A stretch of DNA of 64,000 bases, taken from NCBI GenBank assembly GCA_964640085.1, contig CAZXFA010000001.1, positions 255,187-319,186 of the forward strand, written 5' to 3'. Position numbers and translations under genes: made by a program. The DNA is from CAZXFA01 sp964640085 (GTDB lineage Bacteria; Actinomycetota; UBA4738; HRBIN12). The notes beneath the pieces are model-generated. The model had not been told where the DNA came from, did no database searches, and saw only the letters and a program-made list of their open reading frames with translations. Below are positions 42,310 through 50,637 of this stretch, in pieces (the first letter of the stretch is position 1; each line of letters begins with the position of its first letter).

Positions 42310-43694
42310 CCGATCGGCTCCTCGACCGCGGGCGGGACGTTGTGGTTGAGCCGGAACAGGTTCGTACGATCGTAGCGGGCCTTGATCTCGGCGAGCCGGT
42401 CCCACGTCGACCCCGGGTACGCGATGCGGACCTCGTCCTCGCTCCCGGGTCCCATGAAGCCGGTGTACGCGCCGGGCTCGCCGCGGTGGATCGCCGACGC
42501 GAGCTGCTCGACCCACGGCTCGTGCTCTGCCAGGCCCTCGGTCGACTCTGAGCCGCCACGTTGACCAGGAACCGGCGGTCGCGGTGGGCGAACGCGGTGG
42601 CCTCGGCCGGCGCGCGAGCCATCGCGCCCCCCAGCGAGCGGAACTGGACCACGCGCGTCATCGCCGTGGAGGACTCGAGCGCCTCGACGATCGTCTCCGC
42701 CGCGACGCGGTCGATACGGTCGGAGAACATCGTCCGGCCGGCCGCGATCGGGTGGCACTCCTCGTCGTCGGGCAGGTAGATCTCGGGGTAGGGCATCGGC
42801 CGCACCATGTCGGCCAGCGGCTCGGCGAGCCTCCGGAACGACCCGACCACCGGCTCACCCGTCTCCACGTCGCCCACGTACGCGAGCAACCCGAGGATCA
42901 CGAGCTTGCCGTGGTGCTCCTGGGCGATGAACGGCATCGGCGGTGCCGGCATCGCCGCCGCGATCACCGAAAGCTCCTCGGGCGCCGCCTCGGCCTCCGC
43001 GGCGAACGCCTCGATCGTCTCCGGCGTCGCCGGGAGCAGCAGCACCCCCCCGACGATCGTCCCGACCTCGTGCAGCCGGAAGCGGCATCGCGTGACGACG
43101 CCGAAGTTCCCGCCGCCGCCGCGGATCGCCCAGAACAGGTCAGGGTTCTCGTCCTCGCTCGCTCGGACGCTCGTGCCATCGGCGGTCACGAGCTCCGCCT
43201 CGAGGAGCGAGTCGATCGTCAACTCGTGCTTGCGCACGAGGAACCCGATGCCGCCGGCGAGCGTGATCTCACCGATCCCGACCGAGCCGGTGTCGCCGAA
43301 CCCGGTCGCGAGCCCGTGCTCGTGGGCCGCCTCGGTGTACGCCGCGCGCGGTCAGGCCGGCGCCGGCCCACGCCGTCCGGCCCCCGGAGTCGATCTCCAG
43401 GGTCGTCAGCTCACCGACGTCGAGCACGATGCCGCCGTCGGACGTGCTATGGGCCGCGGGGCTGTGCCCGCCGTCGCGCACGGCCAGCTCGATCCCAGTG
43501 TCGCGTGCGAACGCGATCACGCGCGCAACGTCGTCCGCGTCCGCCACGCGGGCGATCGCGACCGGTCGGCGGTCGAACCCGCCGTAGAACGGCGTTCGGG
43601 CTTCGTCGTATTCGGCGTCGCCGGGTGCGATCACCCTGCCGCGTACCGCGGCGCGGAGGTCGGCGACGAGGCTCTCGGCTCCGGCAGAGCGCAT
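42306..43694 (-). pseudogene. FAD-binding oxidoreductase (berberine-bridge-like), two frameshifts
   Basis: The protein reads in three pieces. From 43694 the FAD-binding N-terminus gives AVRDGGHSPAAHS, whose His is the usual flavin attachment site, and WAGAGLTA. At about 43341-43351 the frame shifts by one base, and HEHGLATGFGDTGSVGIG, RGGGGNFGVVTRCRFRL and the substrate domain follow. At about 42549-42557 a compensating shift leads to HEPWVEQLASAI and the BBE-domain end YPGSTWDRLAEIKARYDRTN. All three pieces keep family sequence, so the damage is recent or is a base-calling error. It would have been about 460 residues. Confidence 0.82.
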
Positions 43695-43760
43695 GGGGGG
43701 TGACTCCTCCCGTTCGAGCGGATGCACGCTATGCGAGCAGACGGATCTGACGATGGGAAC

Positions 43761-44717
43761 TCATCGGGCGGGGCGAGCCTTCCCGTACCGGCGGCTGAGC
43801 TCGGCTCCGACGCGGGCGAGCTCGGTCCGGACCTCCTCGGGTTCGACCACCTCGGCCCGTTCGCCCAGCGGCGCCAGCTCGGAGGCGATCGCATGCGCCG
43901 ACCACCCGCGGACCTCGACCTCGGTCCGCCCGTCGGCCCGGGACTCGCCCACGCTGGCGCGCCGGCCGAACATCGCCCGGAGCCACCCCGCCACCTCGTC
44001 GCTCGCGAGGACCGTGGCGCGGAACCCCGCCCGCCGCTCGTCCAGCGTCTCGAGGATCGAGCGCCAGGTCTCGGCCAGATCGAACCCGTCCGGGCGCTCG
44101 ACGGGCTCCTCGGTCCGTTCCACCCCGCGGACCCGGCTGACGCGGAACGTCCGCTGCCCATCGGCGGTCCCGGCGACCAGGTACCAGACGGAGGCCTTGG
44201 CCACCAGCCCCAGCGGGTGCACGAGCCGCTCGCTCGGCCGGTCGCGCCCCGCGTAGCGCAGGCGGACCTGCACGCCGTCGACCACGGCGCGCTGGAGCTC
44301 CTCGAGGAACGGCGGGGCCTCGACGTGGCTCCGGTCCCAGTGGGCCGGGTCGAGCACGACGGCCGAGGCCGCCGCCTCGGCCTCGGCGCGGAAGGTCTCG
44401 GGCAGGGCGCGGAGGAGCTTCCGCAGCGCCGCCTTGATCTGCGGCGTGGCCTGGGCCGAGGGCCCGGCAACCAGGAACAGCGTCCGGGCCTCGGCCGCCG
44501 TCAGACCGCTCAGGTCGGTCCGGGCGCCGCCGAGGAGGGACCAGCCACCGCCTCGTCCGGGCTGGGAGTAGACGGGGATCCCGGCCATCGCGAGCGCCTC
44601 GAGGTCTCGCCGAGCCGTTCGCTCGGAGATCTCGAGCTCCTCGGCGAGCTCGGCGGCCGTCACCCGTCCCCGGGCCTGGAGTATCAGCAGGGCCGCGACG
44701 AGCCGGTCGGCGCGCAC
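43761..44717 (-). CDS. HTH-WYL transcriptional regulator
   Basis: A 318-residue regulator with an N-terminal DeoR-like winged helix (GRVTAAELAEELEISERTAR, ALAMAGIPVYSQPGRGGG) and a WYL domain whose core reads VHPLGLVAKASVWYLVAG. The C-terminal WCX segment follows from about 225 to the end. WYL proteins sense ligands, often nucleic-acid related. The start is GTG 44717. It is divergent from the ABC exporter genes, which it may control. Confidence 0.9.
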   Translation of the reverse strand: MRADRLVAALLILQARGRVTAAELAEELEISERTARRDLEALAMAGIPVYSQPGRGGGWSLLGGARTDLSGLTAAEARTLFLVAGPSAQATPQIKAALRKLLRALPETFRAEAEAAASAVVLDPAHWDRSHVEAPPFLEELQRAVVDGVQVRLRYAGRDRPSERLVHPLGLVAKASVWYLVAGTADGQRTFRVSRVRGVERTEEPVERPDGFDLAETWRSILETLDERRAGFRATVLASDEVAGWLRAMFGRRASVGESRADGRTEVEVRGWSAHAIASELAPLGERAEVVEPEEVRTELARVGAELSRRYGKARPAR

Positions 44718-44854
44718 CCGCCAAGCATCCCAGGAAAACCGGCCATCGGATGACCGGTTCTCCCCGGCATGATGACGGCCGAGGCACCGTTGGACCGATG
44801 AGTCGGGCCCGCCCGATCCGTCGGAACGGTGACCGGAGTGAGGAAGGGGGAGCG

Positions 44855-45838
44855 ATGAACGCTGCCATCGAGGCCGAGGGCCTCGTGAAGAGCTTCGGGA
44901 AGGTTCGAGCGCTCGACGGGATCGACCTCGTCGCCGGCGAGGGCACCATCTTCGGGCTGCTCGGGCCGAACGGAGCCGGGAAGACAACCGCGATCCGCGT
45001 GCTGTCCACGCTGCTGCTGCCGGACGAGGGGCGCGCGGCGGTCGGCGGGTACGACGTGGTCCGACAGCCCGGGGAGGTGCGCCGGCTGATCGGGCTCACC
45101 GGGCAGTACGCAGCGGTGGACGAGCTGCTGTCCGGCCGCGAGAACCTCTACATGATAGGGCGGCTGCTCGGTCTCCCGGCCGCGGACGCGCGCCGACGGG
45201 CCGACGAGCTGCTCGAGTCGTTCGATCTGGCCGAGGCGGCGAGCAAGCTCGTCAAGGCCTACTCGGGCGGGATGCGACGGCGCCTGGACCTGGGCGCGAG
45301 CCTGGTCGGGCGCCCGCGCTTCCTGTACCTGGACGAGCCGACCACCGGGCTCGATCCCCGGAGCCGGCTGGAGCTGTGGGGCATGATCCGAGCGCTGGTG
45401 GCCGACGGGACGACCGTGCTGCTCACGACCCAGTACCTCGAGGAGGCCGATCGCCTCGCCGACGAGATCGTGGTGATCGACCACGGCCGTGTGATCGCCG
45501 CCGGGACGCCGCAACAGCTCAAGACCCGCATCGGCGGTCAGGTGCTCCAGGCCCAGCCTGCGGACCCGGCCGACCTCGAGGCGGTCGAGCGGCTCTTCGT
45601 CGGGTTCGCGAGCGACGGCGAGCGCCCCTACAGCGACGGGCGGCTCGTCTCGGTCACCATCGCCGACCGGGCGGCGCTCGGACGGGTCGCCCGGCTACTC
45701 GACGAGGAAGGGATCGTCGTCGACGACCTGTCGCTGCGGCGTCCGAGCCTGGACGAGGTGTTCCTCGCCCTCACCGGCCACCTGGCCGAGGAGGCGTCTG
45801 GGGCCGCGGAGACGCAGACCGAAGGGAGCCGTTCATGA
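44855..45838 (+). CDS. ABC transporter ATP-binding protein, DrrA-like
   Basis: A 327-residue ATPase. Walker A GPNGAGKTT is at 37-45, the signature is AYSGGMRRRL, Walker B is FLYLDEPTTGLD and the H-loop region is LLTTQYLEEADRLAD. The C-terminal DUF4162-like tail is typical of the DrrA drug exporters. It should energise the permease encoded next, whose ATG overlaps this stop. AAGGGGGAGC precedes the ATG at 44855. Confidence 0.92.
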   Translation: MNAAIEAEGLVKSFGKVRALDGIDLVAGEGTIFGLLGPNGAGKTTAIRVLSTLLLPDEGRAAVGGYDVVRQPGEVRRLIGLTGQYAAVDELLSGRENLYMIGRLLGLPAADARRRADELLESFDLAEAASKLVKAYSGGMRRRLDLGASLVGRPRFLYLDEPTTGLDPRSRLELWGMIRALVADGTTVLLTTQYLEEADRLADEIVVIDHGRVIAAGTPQQLKTRIGGQVLQAQPADPADLEAVERLFVGFASDGERPYSDGRLVSVTIADRAALGRVARLLDEEGIVVDDLSLRRPSLDEVFLALTGHLAEEASGAAETQTEGSRS

Positions 45839-46623
45839 GCGCCACCACCGCGACCCTGTCCGGGAACGTGGGCGTGCTGCGGAACACGCTCACGATCGCC
45901 CGGCGCAACCTGCTCCACATCAAGGCGAACCCCGAGCAACTCGTGGAGATGTCGATCCAGCCGCTGATGTTCCTCGTGCTGTTCGTGTACGTGTTCGGGG
46001 GCTCGATCGCCGGGTCCAGCCGCGACTACCTCCAATTCGCGCTGCCCGGGATCCTGGTCCAGGGGATCGCGTTCACCCCGTTCACCACCGCGATCGGGCT
46101 GAACGTCGACTTCCAGCGTGGGCTGATCGACCGCTTCCGCTCGCTGCCGATCGCGCGCTCGGCCGTGGTCGGCGGGCGGATCGCCGCCGACGGCGTGCGG
46201 ATCGCCTGGAGCGCGTTCATCATGACCGCCTTCGGGGTCCTGCTGGGGTTCCGGTTCGACGGCGGGGCGGCCGGCGCGCTCGGCGCCTACGCGCTCGTGA
46301 TCGCGTTCGGGCTCACGATGTGCTGGCCGATGGCGTTCATCGGGATCACCGCGCGGACCACCGAGTCGGTCAACACGTGGGGGTTCATGATCATCCTGCC
46401 GCTCTCGTTCGCGAGCTCGGCGTTCGTGGATCCCTCGACGATGCCCGGCTGGCTCGAGGCGTTCGCGAACGTGAACCCGATCACGCACGTGATCGACGCC
46501 ACGCGGGGGCTGATGCTGGGCGGATCGGTCGCCGGCCCGATCGTCCGGTCGGTGCTCTGGCTGGTCGCGATCCAGGCGGTCTTCGTGCCGCTCGCGATCG
46601 CGCGGTACCGCCGCCGGGTCTGA
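45835..46623 (+). CDS. ABC-2 type permease, DrrB-like
   Basis: A 262-residue membrane subunit with six predicted helices. Hallmarks are QPLMFLVLFVYVFGG, the coupling segment RGLIDRFRSLPIARSAV and FVDPSTMPGWLEAFANVNPI. With the ATPase it forms a DrrAB-type exporter, known for drug or lipid efflux. An ATGA overlap ties the two translationally. Confidence 0.92.
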   Translation: MSATTATLSGNVGVLRNTLTIARRNLLHIKANPEQLVEMSIQPLMFLVLFVYVFGGSIAGSSRDYLQFALPGILVQGIAFTPFTTAIGLNVDFQRGLIDRFRSLPIARSAVVGGRIAADGVRIAWSAFIMTAFGVLLGFRFDGGAAGALGAYALVIAFGLTMCWPMAFIGITARTTESVNTWGFMIILPLSFASSAFVDPSTMPGWLEAFANVNPITHVIDATRGLMLGGSVAGPIVRSVLWLVAIQAVFVPLAIARYRRRV

Positions 46624-46633
46624 GGAGCGACCG

Positions 46634-47005
46634 GTGGTGACCGTGGAGCACGTGCGGGCGTTCGCGTCCGGCCTCCCGAGGACCACCGAGGCGCTGGTCG
46701 GGGATCGGGTCAAGTTCCGCGTCGGGCGGATCGTCTACCTGGCGTTCTCGCCAGATGAGACGCTGATGGGCTTCGCGTTCCCGAAGGAGGAGCGCGAAGC
46801 TCTCGTCCGCTCAGAGCCCGAGAAGTTCCTGATGCCGGAACGCTCCGACCTCCGGTACCGCTGGGTCGTCGTCCGGCTCGAGGCGATCGACGAGGTCGAG
46901 ATGCGCGAGATCGTGCTCGACGCGTGGCGGATGGTCGTGCCGAACCGAGTCGCCGCCGAGCACGAGGCCGCTACGCGTCCGTCCAAGGGTGCTCCGCGAG
47001 CGTGA
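46634..47005 (+). CDS. MmcQ/YjbR family protein
   Basis: A 123-residue YjbR-like (PF04237) protein with the CyaY-like fold. It contains VKFRVGRIVYLAFSPDETLM, FPKEEREAL and RWVVVRLEAID, followed by a helix. Starts at GTG 46634, ten bases after the permease stop. Members bind DNA non-specifically in one structural study of YjbR; the role here is unknown. Confidence 0.85.
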   Translation: MVTVEHVRAFASGLPRTTEALVGDRVKFRVGRIVYLAFSPDETLMGFAFPKEEREALVRSEPEKFLMPERSDLRYRWVVVRLEAIDEVEMREIVLDAWRMVVPNRVAAEHEAATRPSKGAPRA

Positions 47006-47192
47006 CCCTCGCGGCGGTGCCCACCTGGATCGTGGCGAGCACGGAGGCCCCGAGCACCCACCGCGCGCCGTGGTCGCCGAGCGCCGACCAGGCGATGAGC
47101 CCACCCCCGGCCGCGGCGATCGCGGCGTCCGCCAGGAGCGCCCCCCGCCCGAGCGGGAGCGCCCGGCGCCGCCAGACGGCGAGGTCGAGCAC
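46971..47192 (-). CDS. Possible small membrane protein antisense to the TetR leader
   Basis: A 73-residue frame starting at GTG 47192. It has two hydrophobic stretches (ALLADAAIAAAGGGLIAWSA and RWVLGASVLATIQVGTAARV) and an ordinary-looking composition, unlike a random shadow. It fills the gap between the YjbR and TetR genes, overlapping the first by 35 bases. No family recognised and no convincing ribosome site, so support is moderate. Confidence 0.4.
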   Translation of the reverse strand: MLDLAVWRRRALPLGRGALLADAAIAAAGGGLIAWSALGDHGARWVLGASVLATIQVGTAARVTLAEHPWTDA

Positions 47193-47229
47193 CGGCGTCC
47201 TGGAGCGGGATGGCCCCGAGGGGGTCAGC

Positions 47230-47805
47230 ATGCGGCGGGTCGCCGAGGAGCTCGGCACCGGCGCGGCGTCGCTCTACTGGCACGTGGCGAACAAGGACGA
47301 GCTGATCGAGCTGGTCGTCGACCGGGTCGCGGGCGAGATCCCCGTCCCCGAGCCCGCCCCCGAGCACTGGCGCGAGCAGGTCGTGGAGTGGATGGTCGCG
47401 GCGCGCGAGTCCATGAAGCGCCATCCCGGCGTCGGGGCGCTCACCATGGGACGCATCCCGATCGGCCCGAACACCGTCCGGTGGGTCGAGTGGTACCTCG
47501 CGGTCCTCCGTGGCGCCGGGGTCCCCGATCGCATCGCCGCCTACGCGGGCGATCTCGGCGGGCTGTACCTTGGGGCCCACGCGCTCGAGGACGCGATCGG
47601 GCCGCAGTCGCCGACGGGGGAGGACCTGCCGCCCGAGAAGATCGTGGAGCTGGTCCGCCGGTACTTCGAGTCCCTGCCGCCCGATCGGTTCCCGAACATC
47701 CACGAGACGCTCGATCAGCTGTTCGAGGGCGACGCGGACGAGCGATTCCGGCTCGGCCTGGAAATCATCATCCGCGGCCTCGCCTCGTACATCGGGGAGG
47801 AGTAG
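47230..47805 (+). CDS. TetR-family regulator, N-terminus truncated or start unclear
   Basis: The recognition part of the TetR HTH (MRRVAEELGTGAASLYWHVA, NKDELIELVVD) and a full TetR-type ligand domain of about 150 residues are clear. The first HTH helix is not. Upstream in the same frame only VLERDGPEGVS looks like TetR; before that the sequence becomes Ser/Arg-rich and is antisense to a possible small gene. The ATG at 47230 has GAGGGGG five bases upstream but would lack helix 1. An in-frame ATG at 47095 gives a longer, unusual leader. It may control the DrrAB-like exporter. Confidence 0.7.
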   Translation: MRRVAEELGTGAASLYWHVANKDELIELVVDRVAGEIPVPEPAPEHWREQVVEWMVAARESMKRHPGVGALTMGRIPIGPNTVRWVEWYLAVLRGAGVPDRIAAYAGDLGGLYLGAHALEDAIGPQSPTGEDLPPEKIVELVRRYFESLPPDRFPNIHETLDQLFEGDADERFRLGLEIIIRGLASYIGEE

Positions 47806-47813
47806 GGGCTCCC

Positions 47814-48608
47814 TCAGCGGGCGCGCTCGAGCTTCGCGAACGCTCGCTCCAGCCGCTGGGCCTCGACCTTGGCGCCGCGGTGCTCGGCCTCGGCCGCCCT
47901 GAGGGTCTCACGCGCCTCGCCGCGCTTGACCTCCAGTTCCTCCAGCCGACGTCGAGCGCGCTCCACGGCGGCTCCGGCGGATCGCTCGCCCCGTCGAGCC
48001 GCGGCCAGCTCCCGCTCGAGCCTCTTCGCCCTCGCTCGGAGCTCGGAGGCCGGCGCGAGCTCGCGGGTCCTCGCCTTCGCCCGACCGCCGCCCTCGAGCA
48101 CGCGCAGCCCGCGCTCCTCGAACGCGCTCGGCGGGCGGAGGGGCGTCACCAGCGTCCCGGCGAGGAGCGCAGCGGCGGCATCCTCGTCCGCGGCCGCGGC
48201 CTCGAGCGTCGAGACCAGGTCGTCGCGGTGGGAAGCGGCCCGGACCCGGGCCGACTCGAGGATCCCCATCGCCCGGCGGGCGAGCGCCACCACCTGCTGC
48301 CGCCGTTCCTCGAGCGCTGCGCGCAGCGGCTCCGCGTCCCCGCGCGAGAGCGCGCGGCGCTGGGCGGCCCGCAGGCGCTCGCCGAGGTCGAGCAGCTCTT
48401 GGACGCCCGCGGGCTCCTCGAGTGCCAGACGATCGAGCGCCCACGCCGGGACGGTCGGCTTGCGGAGCGCGCGGACGCGAGCGCCCCCCTCGGCGTCACC
48501 GGCCTCGGCACGCGCCTTCGCCAGCGCGTTCCGATCCCGGACGAACGCTTCCCGCGGGCCCGCGTAGAGCTCGCGGATCGCGGCCTCGAGGTCCTTTGAG
48601 GGAACGAT
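47814..48608 (-). CDS. Conserved actinobacterial coiled-coil protein with no canonical start codon
   Basis: Coding sequence of a common actinobacterial family runs from about 48599: AFVRDRNALAKARAEAGD, RALRKPTVPAWALDRLA, then a long Glu/Arg/Ala coiled coil (RARAKRLERELAAARRGE) to the end, about 264 residues. The first ATG, GTG or TTG in frame is not until 48296, about 100 conserved codons in. At the expected start, AAGGGAG (48615-48621) is followed six bases later by ATC. Either ATC initiates or the sequence has a change from ATG. Upstream the frame is closed by the SRPBCC stop. Function unknown. Confidence 0.72.
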   Translation of the reverse strand: MVPSKDLEAAIRELYAGPREAFVRDRNALAKARAEAGDAEGGARVRALRKPTVPAWALDRLALEEPAGVQELLDLGERLRAAQRRALSRGDAEPLRAALEERRQQVVALARRAMGILESARVRAASHRDDLVSTLEAAAADEDAAAALLAGTLVTPLRPPSAFEERGLRVLEGGGRAKARTRELAPASELRARAKRLERELAAARRGERSAGAAVERARRRLEELEVKRGEARETLRAAEAEHRGAKVEAQRLERAFAKLERAR

Positions 48609-48623
48609 CGGCGACTCCCTTCG

Positions 48624-49148
48624 TCAGACGCCCGATCGTCGCTCGGCCAGCCGTGCGAGGTTCCGGAGTTGCTTCGTGTCCGCGCGGTTGACCAAGGGCT
48701 TGAAGATGGGGCGCGCCCAGGCCTTGAGCCAGTACGGGACGTAGTTCACACGTTGCACGGTCTCCGTGTACGTGATCCGCGAGCCGTCGGCGTCCGCCTT
48801 GACGTCGTATCGGTGCTCGAAATGCACGTGCCACGTCCGCCCACGCTTCCGGTCCAGGCGCGCATCCGTCTCGATCACGAGCTTGCTCGGCCTGATGACC
48901 TCGGTGACGGTCGAGCGATCGTTGAACGTGCCGTTGAAGTTGGCTCCCGTCGACGTGAACGTGGTCCCGGCGTCCGCTCGGTCCGAGGACGCGTCCAATG
49001 CCAGGAGCTTGAAGGACTCGTCGTCCGCCATCTCTCCGGACCACACCAGATGAGCTCGGAGGTCGGTGATGACGTCGAACACGGTATCCGGTTCGGCCCT
49101 CGAGGTGACCGATGTCTGCGTCCGGTAAAGGAACGGGCGGTCGGCCAT
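48624..49148 (-). CDS. SRPBCC (START-like) polyketide cyclase/dehydrase family protein
   Basis: A 174-residue protein with the SRPBCC fold. It begins TSVTSRAEPDTVFDVITDL, continues with strands FTSTGANFNGTFNDRST and VIRPSKLVIETDARL, and ends in the long C-terminal helix around YWLKAWARPIFKPLVN. These proteins bind hydrophobic ligands. The ATG at 49148 has GAGGGG five bases upstream. It is followed after 15 bases by the coiled-coil gene. Confidence 0.85.
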   Translation of the reverse strand: MADRPFLYRTQTSVTSRAEPDTVFDVITDLRAHLVWSGEMADDESFKLLALDASSDRADAGTTFTSTGANFNGTFNDRSTVTEVIRPSKLVIETDARLDRKRGRTWHVHFEHRYDVKADADGSRITYTETVQRVNYVPYWLKAWARPIFKPLVNRADTKQLRNLARLAERRSGV

Positions 49149-49221
49149 GTCGTCCCCTCGTGTCAACCTAGCGCCTCACCCGACCCGCGTTCCAACCCTC
49201 GGCGCGGCCGGAACCGCGCCC

Positions 49222-50214
49222 CTAGGGATCCAGCCGCGGCGGCAGCCCGAACAGCGGGAACAGCCGCTCGGTGTCCAGGTGGAACGTGATCCCAGCGAGC
49301 TTGCCGTTCGCGATCTCGAGCACCTGGAGCGACCACGGATCCAGCCCGTTCGGGCCCGGCTTGTACTGACCGAAGGCGGGGAGGCCATTCGCCTCGGTCA
49401 GGATCAGGCGCGAGCCGCGGCAGCCGATCCCCGGTCCCAGGCACCACTTCACGACGTCCTCATGGGTCCGGAGCCACATCTCGTATGGCGGCATCGACCA
49501 GGTCGCGTCCTCGTGCAGCAGCGAGACCAGCGCCTCCATGTCGTACCGCTCGAACGCGTCGACGTATCGGGACAGGAGCGCGCGCTGCTGTCGGTCGTCT
49601 GGACGGAGGATCTCCGCGTCGACCGGGTGACGGGCATCCAGCGTCGCCCGCGCGCGCTGGAGCGCGCTGTTCACCGAGGCGACCGACGTGCCGAGGAGCT
49701 CGGCAACCTCGCTCGCCTTCCAGCGCAGGACCTCGCGCAGGATCAGGACCGCGCGCTGCTTGGGCGGCAGGTGCTGGAGCGCCGCGATGAACGCCAGCCG
49801 GATCGACTCCTTGGCGACGGCGAGCTCGGCCGGGTCCGCGTCGGTCGGGAGCACGCGGCCGTCGGGGATCGGCTCGACCCAGGTCTCCAGGGGGAGCGGG
49901 GGCGGCAGGGGCTCGTCGGCCGACGTCGCCGGGCCGAGCTCCATCGGCCGGGCGCGCCGCTGCGGCTCGCCCAGCATGTCGAGGCAGACGTTCGTCGCGA
50001 TCCGGTACAGCCACGAACGGAGCGAGGAGCGCCCCTCGAACCGGTCGAACGCTCGCCAGGCACGCACGAACGCCTCCTGGACGGCGTCCTCGGCCTCGAA
50101 CGCGGAGCCGAGCATCCGGTAGCAGTAGCCGGTCAGCTCGGCGCGGAAGTGCTCGAGCTCGACCTCCAGGTCCTCGCGCCGCAAGACTGCGGTCGCGCTC
50201 GCGCGTTCGTCCAT
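49222..50214 (-). CDS. ECF RNA polymerase sigma factor, SigG/SigX5-like with SnoaL-like C-terminus
   Basis: A 330-residue TIGR02960-like sigma factor. Region 2 is YCYRMLGSAFEAEDAVQEAF and SSLRSWLYRIATNVCLDML; region 4 is LPPKQRAVLILREVLRWKA and ELLGTSVASVNSALQRARA. The C-terminal half (YVDAFERYDMEALVSLLHED, WSMPPYEMWL) is a SnoaL-like domain that in this group can replace an anti-sigma factor. Mycobacterial SigG is the best-known relative. The ATG at 50214 is chosen; a GTG four codons upstream is possible. Divergent from a cupin gene. Confidence 0.92.
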   Translation of the reverse strand: MDERASATAVLRREDLEVELEHFRAELTGYCYRMLGSAFEAEDAVQEAFVRAWRAFDRFEGRSSLRSWLYRIATNVCLDMLGEPQRRARPMELGPATSADEPLPPPLPLETWVEPIPDGRVLPTDADPAELAVAKESIRLAFIAALQHLPPKQRAVLILREVLRWKASEVAELLGTSVASVNSALQRARATLDARHPVDAEILRPDDRQQRALLSRYVDAFERYDMEALVSLLHEDATWSMPPYEMWLRTHEDVVKWCLGPGIGCRGSRLILTEANGLPAFGQYKPGPNGLDPWSLQVLEIANGKLAGITFHLDTERLFPLFGLPPRLDP

Positions 50215-50299
50215 CGGGTCCCCCACCCTCGTTCGCGGTTACCGATCCAGGGTACCCGTCCTCCCGACGACCGAGACCGCGCGATCCAGCGGTCGGCCG

Positions 50300-50632
50300 A
50301 TGAGTTCCCGGCTCGGCTGGGGTCCACAAGGGCAGATGGACGGTGCCGGAAGTGACCGGCTGTCCTTCCTCGGCCGGCCCGTGCCGCGGTCGTTCGAGGT
50401 CCGGCTGGTGGTTCTCCCGCCGGGTTCCGAGCGCTCGTTCGACGAAGCCGTGTGGCACGACGCGCTGATCGTCGTCGAGCGCGGCGACCTCGAGCTCGGA
50501 TGCGCCGGCGGGAGCCGTCTGCGGATCCGGTGCGGCGACATGCTGTCGCTCTCGGGGCTGGGTGTCGGCCGCCTGCGTCAGTGCGGAGACGAGCCCGCCG
50601 TGCTCGTCGCCGTCTCCCGCCGGCGGTTCTGA
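50300..50632 (+). CDS. Small cupin-like protein
   Basis: A 110-residue all-beta protein resembling a minimal cupin: VVLPPGSERSFDEAVWHDAL then VVERGDLELGCAGGSRLRI and CGDMLSLSGLGVG. The metal His set is incomplete, with one His in VWHDAL, so it may be a binding rather than a catalytic cupin. An in-frame ATG at 50336 is an alternative start. It lies in an 85-base divergent region with the sigma factor and ends five bases before the convergent giant receptor gene. Confidence 0.65.
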   Translation: MSSRLGWGPQGQMDGAGSDRLSFLGRPVPRSFEVRLVVLPPGSERSFDEAVWHDALIVVERGDLELGCAGGSRLRIRCGDMLSLSGLGVGRLRQCGDEPAVLVAVSRRRF

Positions 50633-50637
50633 GCGGA

